Of a DNA stretch of 64,000 nucleotides, positions 53,797 through 64,000 are shown piece by piece; position 1 is the stretch's first letter; every line of letters begins with the position of its first letter. The stretch is from Viola odorata. Lineage: Eukaryota; Streptophyta; Magnoliopsida; Malpighiales; Violaceae. The position numbers and the translations under genes are program-made. The stretch covers positions 60,426,304 through 60,490,303 of the forward strand of contig OY829537.1 of NCBI GenBank assembly GCA_963691705.1. The letters are read 5' to 3'. A model generated the notes under the pieces. That model searched no databases and had not been told where the DNA came from. It worked only from the letters and a program-made list of their open reading frames with translations.

Positions 53797-54241
53797 GTGC
53801 TTTAAAAAGGTAAAAAGAAATTAAAATGAGAAAAGAATGCTTTTATGGAAAGAGTGAAGCAATCGGGAGAAAATCAGGGGGACGCGACCTTTGGGGGATT
53901 CGAGTGATGAATCGTCGTATTGGGAAGAGGAAACGTGAAACGATGTGTAGAGGGTCGCGTAGGTCGAGTAGGTTACGTCATCAATTGAGGAAAGTCATTA
54001 TTACATTTGACTTTTCGTTTTGGCGGGAATTTCGACGAAGTCGAAAAGCTGCAAACCCGGAAGGAAGTTGAAAAGCTGCAAAATCGGCACCACTCTGAAA
54101 CAGGAAATTAATACACGCGCCCGGTACCATGTTTGCGGTAGCTATAGAAGACAAGATCTAAGAAGTTAGAATATTGGGATGGGGATGCAGTAGAGGAGAC
54201 AACCCTTGGTGAACACTCGGGCTCGTTTTCGTTTGGGCTTC

Positions 54242-54827
54242 TAATAACACAGGGATAAATCCCAAGGGTAAAGGGGTCTTTTCCCTAGGGAGGATTGACC
54301 GGTTGACTGATCACGTGGGCACAGTTAAGATAAGTTGATAGAGGCTATTGGTAGAAGGGACTACCGGGCAGTCATAAAGACTAACGGTGTCTCGCCGTTA
54401 GGAGCCGGTAGAATGAGATAACGGATGCTCAGAAGATCTGTAGCCAGGGGCTAACGGTATCTGGGTACCGGTCGCTATAATGACATCAGTTACTGGCTCG
54501 TAACGGTCATGAGAGGACCGTTACGCACGTTGCAGACTGAGTTATTACACCCTTTAATGGCGAGTGATTGCTATATTGATGCCATAGTAACGGTCGTCAG
54601 GTATGGCTTATAAATAGCACAGTAAGGCAAGGTAATACGGACACGCATAGACAAACAGGATGTTATTATCCTTAAGCTCTTAACACTTGCATAGCATACT
54701 GACTTGATCGTCGGAGAGTTTACGCCGGAGACCTCCTCCGACGCCTTGCGGGAAACTTGGAGCGGACTTGAAGGACAGACAGTGACGTAATTACCTAAAA
54801 GGGCATACCCCTAATCACAGATTATCA
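54242..54827 (+). repeat. Tat-B 3' LTR
   Basis: 586 bp. Starts TAATAACACAGGG (the 5' copy has TG) and ends CACAGATTATCA. It is preceded by the CACTCGGGCTCG...GGGCTTC motif at 54212-54241. Confidence 0.9.
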
Positions 54828-57430
54828 CCCGAAATCATAGAATCACAAACCTCATCTTTCAGGCCAGACCACAAGAAATTTCGGATCATCTTCTTAATCA
54901 TGTTTCAAAGAACCACATGCCACCAATCATAGCATAAATATTTCAAGATATCTCGGACAAGTAATAGGATAATAAGGATCCGGATATTTTCTTTCCTTTG
55001 CTCTTCCTATTGAAAAGTAAATAGAGAGAGTGGTATTGAGATTGACGCAAGTGCAGAACAAGGCGCCGACAAGGATGAAGAGGATAGAGCTTACGAGAGA
55101 AACACGATGTTATATGATTATGAGGGTTTTTGCTTCTGAACCTCTCTTGCTTTCTTCCATTGGCGAATTTATACTAATCATCTCAACCATGGCGGAACAA
55201 ATCTGGAACCACAAGTCCGGAACAAACCCGGAGTGCACAAATCCGGAACACAACCCCGCCAATTGCAGAGTTCGCCTGTATTCGATAACCTGTTGTTATG
55301 CCTTTGTTATGCACTCTAACTGGGGCTCCGGTTTCCCCAACTCCAAACTCATCTTCTTCAATTGTTTATTCTCCGATTTCAGATAATCTGATACGGCATA
55401 GTCTACTACAATCTTGAGCTTTGATTCTCTATTGGCATCTATCTTTCAAAACAATAAACAATCTTCTCTCGTGATTCTTTTGCATTGTTTTCTCTGTTGT
55501 TCTGCCCTTTGTCATGATACCAGTTGCAGATGGTATGTGTTCCAACAATATGAAGGCAAATCCCGAATGAAAGCAAACCATGCCTAAAAATCCGGAATCC
55601 AATAAACAAGATAAAAGAGCCTGTAGTGTCGCGCTAAAGAAGCATAAATTCCCAGAATTAATTGATTCACAAGGCAGCAAATTTATAGCTGCTGCGACTG
55701 ACCCAGCAGAAGCTTTCCTGATGTCCTCTTTTTTCACATAGATCAAAGAACACCACTAGTAGGCCCATCTGCATCACCATTCTGGTTGAAGGGTTTTCCT
55801 GTATTTTCTATCCAACATATTTCTCATAATATAAATGCTATTGTGCACATAAGGTGTTAGCTTTGCCGAATGCCATAACGAATATATATATATATATGCA
55901 TGCCGGCTATAATTATTAATTTAGATATCAATAACATGTTGCATATTTTTACTCTAAGCCCTACTTGTCTGTTAGGACAGATGGTAAGAATTAAGAAACT
56001 TTATAAAGAATATAATTGTACCTTGAAGCTGCTTATTTTACCAAATGATTCTGTATTGTTTCCGAAAGATTATCAAGTAGATTATCATCCGTATAGGATA
56101 TTCCCTCCATCAAATGGACCGACATCTTCCCAGGCAATATTCTCTGGGGTATTACAAATATCTGCATATACAACAAACACTTGCATCCAATGTGATTAAA
56201 ATATATATGTTTATCATAATGATTTACGAATTTCGGCAAGCATAACTTTTTCTGTGCAAATGATAATAAGATGGTCAAGACTACTCATTTGGGGTAGATA
56301 TTCACCCAGTAGATAATATTCCTATTAAGAATCATTCGAGGTAGATATTCACCCGATAGATGATAATATTCTGAAATAAGAAAAAATAAGAATCATCCGG
56401 GGGTAGATATTCACCCGATAGATGATAATATTATGATTGTAGCAGGGACAAACTGACGATAAACAGATAAGCGGCTAGAAAGCATAATCAGACGAAGAAT
56501 TCTGATAGATAACTGATACTGTTGCTGAACCATTCGAGCTGATAATTCATACTGTATTCGAAGGATTCTGACTAAGGCTGTAGAACTCAGACTGTACTCA
56601 AATCACAACCCGGAATCAAATTCCAATCGGAATCAATTCACAACCCGGAATGCCTCACAAACCCGGAATCAAATTGCAAGCCAGAATCAAGACACAATCC
56701 GAAATCACAACACCAACCCGGAATTTCAACACAAATTCGGAATCAAAATCACCACCCGTCACAAACTTAGAATCACAGACTGAATTTTAGCTTTTTCAAT
56801 TATCTTGAAATGAAGCTATCATGTAGAAAATTCTGAGCATGTACGAAGGAGATATCATTTTTCTCGTGAAACTCAATATAACTGAAAAATCATGCTGTAA
56901 TCCAATACTAATGGGAAAATCAGTCTGTAATCACACGCTGACTGAGGAATCAGATTAATACTAATGAATTCAGACTAGAACTGAAGAATTCAGACTGTAA
57001 TCAAATTATAACTGATATATTCAAACCAGAGCTGCCAAATTCAGATTGTAATCAAACTATTTCTGCAGAATCTGTTGTAACCGGATGATAACTGAAGAAT
57101 CTAACTATAATCTGATATTAATCTGAGAACCAAACTGATAACCAGATACTGCCTGAAGAATTCAGACTATAATAGCAAAATTTATACTGAAGTTGAAGAG
57201 TTCAGATTGCAAGTGGTCTGTAGCCGAAGAGTCAAGATCAAATAATAACAGAAAAAATTAAAATCTTACTATTTTATGGCAGCATACTGTTCACTGTGAA
57301 TCCATTTTGGTCACATAAAATTTATGTATTGAGCAAAACCTCATTCTGGAATTCATTCCTTGGAAACCATAGGCTTTGATTGCCTTAATATTTCCGCCAC
57401 TTTGCCCTGGCAAGTTGAGTAAACAATCAA
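54828..57430. other. Host repeat region, no confident gene
   Basis: Continues the host DNA interrupted at 36005. Parts resemble other host segments: 55430-55560 and 59335-59450; 55820-56100 and 25540-25800. (AT)n near 55882-55898. A minus-strand stretch 56022-56157 is bordered by TTGTATATGCAG and CTTCAAG/GTACAA like an exon, but no family was recognised. 56590-56780 is rich in CCCGGAATCA-like words, and 56890-57240 in AGAATTCAGACTGTAATC-like words. Confidence 0.4.
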
Positions 57431-57439
57431 ATAAGGATT

Positions 57440-58680
57440 AGTAATCGGATTTCTAAGATCCGGAATGATACTCAACTAGCCCTCAGTTTTCGAACTATGA
57501 GTCAGGTTTCTAAGGCCCGGAATGACATACTCCTAATCCTCGGTTTCAGGATTAGGAGTCGGGTTTCTAACGCCCGGAATGACACTCAACTAATCCTTGG
57601 GTCTAGGATCAGGAGTCAGAATTATGAGGCCCGGATGCCTTTTTAATAATAATAACCCTGGTCGTATCATTTCACAAGCACAGACCTCTCAACTAACCCT
57701 TACCACCGCAACCGGAACTGGGGTTAGGAGGCAGATTTCTAAGATCCGGAATGACACTCAACTAGTCCTCGGTGTCAGGACTAGGAGTCGGGTTTCTAAA
57801 GCCCGGAATGACACTCAACTAATCCTCGGGATCAGGAGTCAGAATTATGAGGCCCGGATGCCTTTTAATATAGCCTGGTCGTATCATTTCACAGACACAG
57901 ACCTCTCAACTAACCCTTGCCACTACTGTCAGAATTGGGGTTAGGAGGCGGATTTCTAAGATCCAGAATGACACTCAACTAGTCATCGGTGTCAGGACTA
58001 GGAGTCGGGTTTCTAAAGCCCGGAATGACACTCAACTAATCCTCGGGATCAAGAGTCAGAATTATGAGGCCCGGATGCCTTTTAATATAGCCTGGTCGTA
58101 TCATTTCACAGACACAGACCTCTCAACTAACCCTTGCCACTACTGCCGGAATTGGGGTTAGGAGGCGGATTTCTAAGATCCGGAATGACACTCAACTAAT
58201 CATCAAGATTAGGAACTAGTCCTTAAACAATTATGAGGCTCGAATGCCTTTTTAATAATAATAAGCCTGGCCGTATCATTTCACAGGCACAGACCTCTCA
58301 ACTAACCCTTACCACCGTAACCGGAACTGGGGTTAGGAGGCAGATTTCTAAGATCCGGAATGACACTCAACTAGTCCTCGGTGTCAGGACTAGGAGTCGG
58401 GTTTCTAAAGCTCGGAATGACACTCAAGTAATCCTCGGGATCAGGAGTCGGAATTATGAGGCCTGGATGCCTTTTAATATAGCCTGGTCGTATCATTTCA
58501 CAGACACGGACCTCTCAGCTAACCCTTGCCACCACTGCCGGAACTGGGCTTTGGAGGCGGATTTCTAAAATCCGGAATGACACTCAACTAATCATCACGA
58601 TTAGGAACTAGTCCTTGGTATTAGGACTAGGAGTCGAGTTTATTAGGCCCGGAAACCTTTTAATATTAATAATTTTTTGA
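57440..58680. repeat. Tandem array, ~220-bp unit, about five copies
   Basis: GAGGCCCGGATGCC-type anchors at about 57626, 57849, 58066, 58235 and 58458 give steps of 223, 217, 169 and 223. Units share GGGTTTCTAA-AGCCCGGAATGACACTC, CTGGTCGTATCATTTCACA and GACCTCTCAACTAACCCTT. The short unit lacks part of the AGTCGGG segment. Confidence 0.9.
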
Positions 58681-59425
58681 TACCTGGTACCATACTTTCC
58701 CATCTGCAAAATATCAACAAGGCAATACAGAAATACTCCCTCTGGGGCAAAATAAATGACTTCCTCGCATCCCAATATTCAGTAGGGAACGCATATCAAG
58801 GAGGCCGGATAACTCACTATTTAACCCCCAAAAAATCCGTACTTTTTTTCGAGCGTACGTTAATCCTTAACGTACTTCCGAGAAAAAATTAGAGGCAAAA
58901 TTGTCTCAAATATTAACTGTTCCAGCCGCTTTAAAATACGTACCGAAACAGTAAAAATAAATCCTAAAATGACTATTGTTTTGCCCCGTAGGGAGTATTT
59001 TTTAACGTGGTTCAGCATTAAAGCCTACATCCATAGTGTTAGTATTACCATAATTCAATTTCGATATTTTAAATATGCAGTATCCCAAAAACTAAATAAC
59101 GGGGTACGTTCACGTCCTCCAAATGATACATTCCTTTGCCGAGTTAATATGAGTAATCCGGTATGTTGCCAAAAAGAAGGACTAGAGAAACAGCTTCCAG
59201 GTAGTTGACCTGCAACTGAGTACCAATACAAATAATAAAATTTATAAAGAAAAGTAATAAAATTACCTTGACCTTTGATTCAGAGGATTAACAAGCTGTC
59301 CTGTGCAAAGCATAAATTTCTGAACGACCATGCATGATATTTTCCCGTAGCTTTGTCCTTCTATTGGCATACCATCTTTTCAAAATATGAATAAACTTCC
59401 CTTGTGACTGCTTTTGTCTTCTCTG

Positions 59426-59695
59426 TTATTCCGGAATTAATATTCTCAAATGCAGAAATAACATCCACAAATCCGGAATCAGACCCAGAATAATTAAACC
59501 CGGAACCGTAGCAGCCGAATGAGAACACCAGGAATGCTTGAAATTTCTCAGCTTTTCTTTAGTGGAAGCAATTTGATTAATTTGTGCACCAGATTTCCTC
59601 GGACCACTAAGAAGATTACCTAATATTTGACGGCTTAAATTGGAAGTTGATGAAGTAGTCAACCCATCAAAGAAAGCACCAGCAAGCCTTAACAT
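59426..59695 (-). CDS. Uncertain ORF, 89 aa, unknown
   Basis: ATG 59695 gives MLRLAGAFFDGLTTSSTSN, LSRQILGNLLSGPRKSGAQI and NQIASTKEKLRNFKHSW, a composition plausible for a real exon. The C-terminal 25 residues are translated CCCGGAATCA-type repeat and are unlikely to be coding. No family recognised. It may be an exon relic of a gene now broken by repeats, or chance. Confidence 0.2.
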   Translation of the reverse strand: MLRLAGAFFDGLTTSSTSNLSRQILGNLLSGPRKSGAQINQIASTKEKLRNFKHSWCSHSAATVPGLIILGLIPDLWMLFLHLRILIPE

Positions 59696-59755
59696 ATGGT
59701 GACAGTCTTCATTGATATCTCTGGAATCAAATCACAACCCGGATTCAATTGTCAC

Positions 59756-59925
59756 GCCACTTTGAGGCTCAATACCGTCCGGATAACGTCGACATCTCCC
59801 TTAGATGTCCTCATAAGAATTGTAGATCTTTCAATTATCTTCAAATCGAGCTATTATACAAAAAATTCTGGGCGCGTATGAAAACGATACGATTTTTCTA
59901 CCAAAACGTGATGTAACTGCCCGGA
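59756..59925 (+). repeat. ~165-bp dispersed host unit, copy
   Basis: Same ordered words as 35006-35175 (TTTGAGGCTCAATACCG, CATAAGAATTGTAGATC, AATCGAGCTATTATAC, GATACGATTTTTC, TAACTGCCC). Confidence 0.85.
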
Positions 59926-60139
59926 TCCACAAACCTGGATTCACCAAATCCAAACCCGGAATCATTAAACCCGGATTTATAAACTCATAAAAACCCGGAA
60001 TCATCCAATGAGGACACAAACCCGGAAACCCAAAACCATCAAATCCGGAAACCCAGAATCCAGATCTAACCCGGAACAAACCTGGAATTATCAAACCCGG
60101 AACCGGTGACCCGGAATCAAATCTCAACCCGGATCTTTG

Positions 60140-60296
60140 AAGCTCAATATTGCCCGGCTAATGTAAATATTTCACTTAGAGGTCTCCATAATTGTAGCCC
60201 TTTAAAGTATCTTTGAATAGAGATATCATGCATAAAATTCTGATCCCATATTAAAAAGATATGATTTTTCCCGTCAAATTTGCTATAACTGTCCAA
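60140..60296 (+). repeat. ~165-bp dispersed host unit, copy
   Basis: GAAGCTCAATATTGCCCGG, AATTGTAGCCCTTTAAAG, GATATCATGCATAAAATTC and GATATGATTTTTCCCG in order. Confidence 0.8.
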
Positions 60297-60862
60297 TTTA
60301 CCATTCCAAGGGCACTGTTCATCCGGAACTATTCCCGGATTCGCTTTTACCCGGATCGACCTTCCAGGAAGCTTTCCTTTCTTCCTTGCTTTCTTTTCTT
60401 TTTCCCATTAACCTTTCTTTCCTTTTCAATCCGGGTCTTTACTTTTAAGGAAAACCCGAGATCTTTCTTCTGGGTCTTTATTATTTTGGTTGTGCATCAG
60501 CTTTCTTCATCCTTTCAAATAAATTTTCAGCCTCCTCAAGCAATCCCACTGGATCATAATCATCAATAATTGGCGGTCGAGGAAACAACCAAGGTGGACG
60601 ATGATGGTGCCACGCTGATGACAATGATCTTTCATTAAATTTCAAACCTTATTGCTGCAGCTTTAATAATGACTTGATCCGTCCAATTTTCCTTCTTTCT
60701 CGATCATCAAATCAACCTCTGATTTTTCTTTCAATTGGTTATCATTCTCCGTTTTTGCGATTTGCTTTACCTTTTAATTTAACCAAGATCTTGACCAATT
60801 TGATCGTTATGGTTGATCTGTGACCCTTTCCCTTTTTTTTTTCTCTCAATGAAAGCACAATT

Positions 60863-61360
60863 TGATAATCTTTTATCCGGGGTGAGGATAATTGTGGGAA
60901 TAGGAGGTCTTCACCATCATCATAGCAGCTGCTGTACCTGCACAACACCGGAGGGGGTCCCCTGTGCAAGAACTCCTATGCCTAAGTCAGTATAGTGATA
61001 AATAGAAAGTAGGCGGGAGTTAAGGGAGTAAAGGGGTAGAGAGAGAGTATGGAGAGAGAATAGGGGTGGCTCTGCAGAGTGTCTGTTTGTGTGTGAGTTT
61101 GCTTCAACTTGTCCTCTTCACTTGCTTTAGGGGGTATTTATAGGTACTTGAGGTGCTGCCCGGATCAGCATACTAGATGGTAGGATATTCCGGATGTGGG
61201 ATAAGCGTCATTCCGGATTAGGTACCGGGTAGGAGCCCCCTCGCTGATGTCGACCACACCGGAAGTAGAGCAGGCAGGATACCTGGTAGGTGCTACAGTA
61301 TCTTGAGTTCTGCTACCCCATGTAAAGACTAAAATACTCAGGGGTGATTTTGGATTATCA
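60863..61360 (-). mobile_element. LTR (498 bp) with a short internal stub
   Basis: Minus strand TGATAATCCAAAATCACC to CCGGATAAAAGATTATCA, with TATA box TATAAATACC near 61134-61143. At 61361-61403 it is followed by CAAGCCCAAACGAAGACGAG, the reverse complement of the motif preceding Tat 3' LTRs. This is therefore a 3' LTR plus about 40 bases of internal sequence, a remnant of a Tat-type element. Related fragment at 12232-12455. Confidence 0.8.
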
Positions 61361-62816
61361 CAAGCCCAAACGAAGACGAGCCCGAGTGTTTACCAATGGC
61401 TAAATTCTTGGTGTCTGATAAAGCTCTGTACTTCTGAACTGTAGGAGAAAATGATAATCCTTATCTTTTTTCTTGCATTTTACTATTCTAGGTACTGTTC
61501 ACCAGTAGCTTACTATTCACACGGAAGCTTTCACTGTCCGCAAGGAAACTTTTACTATTCTGAACTGTTCATTCATTCCGGGTACTGTTCACTTGCTGGC
61601 TTTCCCGGATTGACTTTTACTGTTCACCCGAATTGACTTCCCGATTACTGTTCATCACTTATCTTCTTAGACAATCCTTGTTTATCAAGCACTGATATCT
61701 CTGAAAAAGCCTCACACTTTCTTTCATTCAATAATTTTTTCCTTTAAAATGCTAAATCCACTGCTTGATGAATCCTTATTACTCTTTCATATCAATACCG
61801 GATTGATTCTAGCTGCTTTGTGTAATCTGCAAAGAAACAGAAAAAAACAAGTATACTAGGAAGATTGTCAGTAGGCTTTTTATTTATAGAAAATTTTCGG
61901 GCAACCTCTATATTTCATATGTCAAGCCTCTATTTATATAACCTGCAAAGAAATAGAAACAAGTAAGTTTCTTTCTTCCTGTTTATGCAACCTGCAAATG
62001 GTTGCCAATAATGTATTTTTATATGAATATATCACTCTGTCTAACAAGAGGCTAATACAATTTTAAACTATAAGGCACCGATACATGGTACAGTTTTACA
62101 CTTTAAGCCACCTGCAATATTGGCACGGTTTTACGCTGTAAGCCACCTACAATTTGTGCGGTTTTACGTTGTAGCTACCTGCAATATTGCACTCTTTCAC
62201 ATTCCCCAGAATTTCAATTACTTTCACATTTCCTAGAATTTTAATAGCTTCTGCAATATTGACGCGATTTTACGTTGCCGTGAGCTACCTGCAATATTGC
62301 ACTCTTTCACATTCCCTAGAATTTCAATTACTTTCACATTTCCGAGAATTTCAATAGCTTCTGCAATATTGATGCGATTTTACGCTTTAAGCCACCTACA
62401 AATTAAGCGGTTTTATGCTGAGCTACCTGCAATATTGCATGGTGGCTACCTAAATGTTGTGCTCACTGCTTTGAATTTCCAAAGACAATCTCACAAATTA
62501 CAAGCAAAACTAGCTATACAATTATGCCGTCACAAATAACAAGACATGTATTTTATAACCATCATGACAGGATAGTAGCATCATCAATGGAGAAAAGTAG
62601 GTGTAATTAAATACCTATCATCCGATATACAAATAAGATTTGCCGCTTGACTGTGTATGTCATGTTCTGCACAAAATAAAATATTTGCATATAATGGGGT
62701 TAAAATGTATATACCAAAATGAATTTTTCCATATTGATAGCGAGGTAGCCGCTGCTCATCCCAGATACATATTTACCCAATATAATTCTGAGATTTTTAA
62801 CTTTCTCAAACTCAAA

Positions 62817-62992
62817 CCCGGAACTTTGAAGCTCAATATCGCCCAGTTAACCTCAATATCTCTCTTAGATATCTTAATAAGAATTGTAGCCCTTCCAATT
62901 ATCTTCAAATCGAGGTATTATACAGAAAATTCTGAGCATATACGAAAAAGATATGATTTTTTTACCAAAACTCCATGCAGCTACCCAGCAAT
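62817..62992 (+). repeat. ~165-bp dispersed host unit, copy
   Basis: Begins CCCGGAACTTTGAAGCTCAA and carries the ordered shared words through CATGCAGCTACCCAGCA. Confidence 0.85.
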
Positions 62993-63032
62993 GCACAACC
63001 CGGAATCACAAACCCGGAAACATAATACCCGA

Positions 63033-63200
63033 AACTTTGAAGCTCAATAACGCCCCGCTAAAGTTGATATCTCACTTGGATGTCTTCCTAAGAATTGTAG
63101 GTCTCTCAATTACCTTTAAATCGAGCTATTATATAGAAAATTCCGGGCAAGTATGAAGAAGATATGATTTTTCTACCGAAACTCCATACAGTTGCCCGAA
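63033..63200 (+). repeat. ~165-bp dispersed host unit, copy
   Basis: GAAACTTTGAAGCTCAATAA to CATACAGTTGCCCG, about 215 bases after the previous copy. Confidence 0.85.
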
Positions 63201-63344
63201 AACACCAACCCGGAATCAAATCTCAACCCGGAACCAAAAATCAGAACCCGGAATTAAATCTCAACCCGGAATCAACTCACAACCCGGAATTAAAATCACA
63301 ACCCGGAATCAAATCTCAACTCGGAATCAGCTATAACGTCACTT

Positions 63345-63505
63345 TGAGGCTCAATACCGCCCAGATAACTTCAATATTTCCCTTAGACGTCTTCATACGA
63401 ATTGTAGATCTTTCAATTATCTTCAAATTGAGTTATCATACACAAAATTCTCAGCTCATATGAAAAAGATATGATTTTTCCCGTGAAATTCGATATAACT
63501 GCCCA
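63345..63505 (+). repeat. ~165-bp dispersed host unit, copy
   Basis: CACTTTGAGGCTCAATACCG to GATATAACTGCCCAGCAG. Confidence 0.85.
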
Positions 63506-63789
63506 GCAGTGCACAAACCCGGAATACAAACCCGGAATCAATATACACGAACCCGGAATCAGTATTCATAAACCCGGAATCAACATTCCCAAACCTAGAA
63601 TCATCAAACTCGGATCTAAACCGGAATAAGCCTGGAACCATCAAACCCGGAATCATACATCAGACCCGGAATTAAAAACCAAACCCGGAACCACAAACCA
63701 AACCCGGAATCACATAACCCGGAACTAAAACCAAACCCAGAACAACAAACCAAACCCGGAACAACAAACCAAACCTGGAATCACATAAC

Positions 63790-63960
63790 CCGGAACTTTG
63801 AAGCTGAATGACTCTTATATCTCTCACTTGGATGTCTTCATAAGAATTGTAGATCTTTCGATTATCTTCAAATCGAGATGTTATACACAAAATTCTGAGC
63901 GCGTATGAAAAAGATATAATTTTCCCGCGAAATCCATTATAACGACCCAACTTACCATTC
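63790..63960 (+). repeat. ~165-bp dispersed host unit, copy
   Basis: CCGGAACTTTGAAGCTGAAT to TATAACGACCCAACTTACC. Confidence 0.85.
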
Positions 63961-64000
63961 CGAATACTGTTCACATCCGGATCACTGTTCATCCGCTACT

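Larger units (their letters stand above)
36006..54827 (+). mobile_element. Tat-lineage Ty3/gypsy retrotransposon (Tat-B), split by a nested element
   Basis: LTRs 36006-36591 and 54242-54827 (586 bp each) enclose gag, protease, RT, two RNase H domains, integrase, hairpin tandem repeats and an antisense gene. A CRM-like element occupies 36903-44445 inside gag. Flanks are CCCGG on the left and CCCGA on the right, a 5-bp duplication with one change. The LTRs differ at about 19-20 sites by eye (about 3%). From 44451 to 49975 gag-pol is a single frame with seven stops and no frameshift. Confidence 0.9.
58681..60862. other. Host repeat region, no confident gene
   Basis: Mixed AT-rich sequence with CCCGG-rich words and two ~165-bp units. 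Poly-T near 60830. Apart from the small frame at 59426-59695 nothing resembles a gene. Confidence 0.4.
61361..64000. other. Host repeat region, no confident gene
   Basis: 61490-61660 repeats TACTGTTCA and CCCGGATTGACTTTTAC-like words. 61690-61785 resembles 12500-12590. 62090-62450 repeats GCTACCTGCAATATTG and CGGTTTTACGCTGTAAGCC-like words. 62810-64000 alternates ~165-bp units with AACCCGGAATCA short repeats. No complete gene seen. Confidence 0.5.

Noticed and set aside
57440..58680. Regularly spaced repeats that might suggest a CRISPR array
   Set aside because: Plant DNA, units of about 220 bp without short repeat/unique spacer alternation and no cas genes.

Overview
The window is plant nuclear DNA, almost certainly from a flowering plant and probably pericentromeric or otherwise heterochromatic. 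The evidence is a FAR1/FHY3-type gene remnant with plant-like introns, plus dense nested LTR retrotransposons of the plant lineages Athila, Tat, CRM-like chromovirus and Sirevirus. The species cannot be told from sequence alone. There are no rRNA, tRNA, CRISPR or prokaryotic features, and no complete cellular gene. Lineage names rest on remembered family motifs, not a search.

Layout. 1-4120: decayed 3' part of an Athila-type element. 4121-10524: a chromovirus-like element carrying gag and protease whose reverse transcriptase, RNase H and integrase have been lost; it is truncated at both outer ends and holds a solo LTR with a perfect 5-bp target duplication. 10525-12177: a FAR1-related (FRS) gene fragment with at least six exons, cut on both sides by retroelement DNA. 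12232-24389: a Tat element (Tat-A, 12931-24119) with an inverted LTR copy on its left, the whole bracketed by a 270-bp direct duplication. 24390-26251 and 34673-36005: one host interval split by an almost intact Sirevirus-type Ty1/copia element (26252-34672, minus strand, TSD CACAT). 36006-54827: a second Tat element (Tat-B) whose gag is split by a CRM-like element (36903-44445, minus strand). 54828-64000: host repeat DNA with a ~220-bp tandem array, many CCCGGAATCA-like short repeats, recurrent ~165-bp units, and one further LTR (60863-61360, minus strand).

Most noteworthy. (1) The Sirevirus carries, between pol and its 3' LTR, a miniature transcription-unit-like cassette: a TATA-like box, a 56-codon ORF for a membrane-anchored, cysteine-rich peptide, and an AATAAA. 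(2) Both Tat elements carry long genes antisense to gag-pol. In Tat-B the antisense gene has a clear 73-bp, phase-1 spliceosomal intron, which can persist in a retroelement because it is antisense to the genomic RNA. (3) Tat-A sits in an inverted-LTR plus 270-bp duplication structure whose two duplicate copies are far more alike than its two LTRs. (4) Both Tat 3' regions carry unrelated hairpin-forming tandem repeats. LTR comparisons by eye order the insertions as Tat elements (~3% LTR difference), then the CRM-like element (~2%), then the Sirevirus (no substitutions seen, one 14-bp indel).
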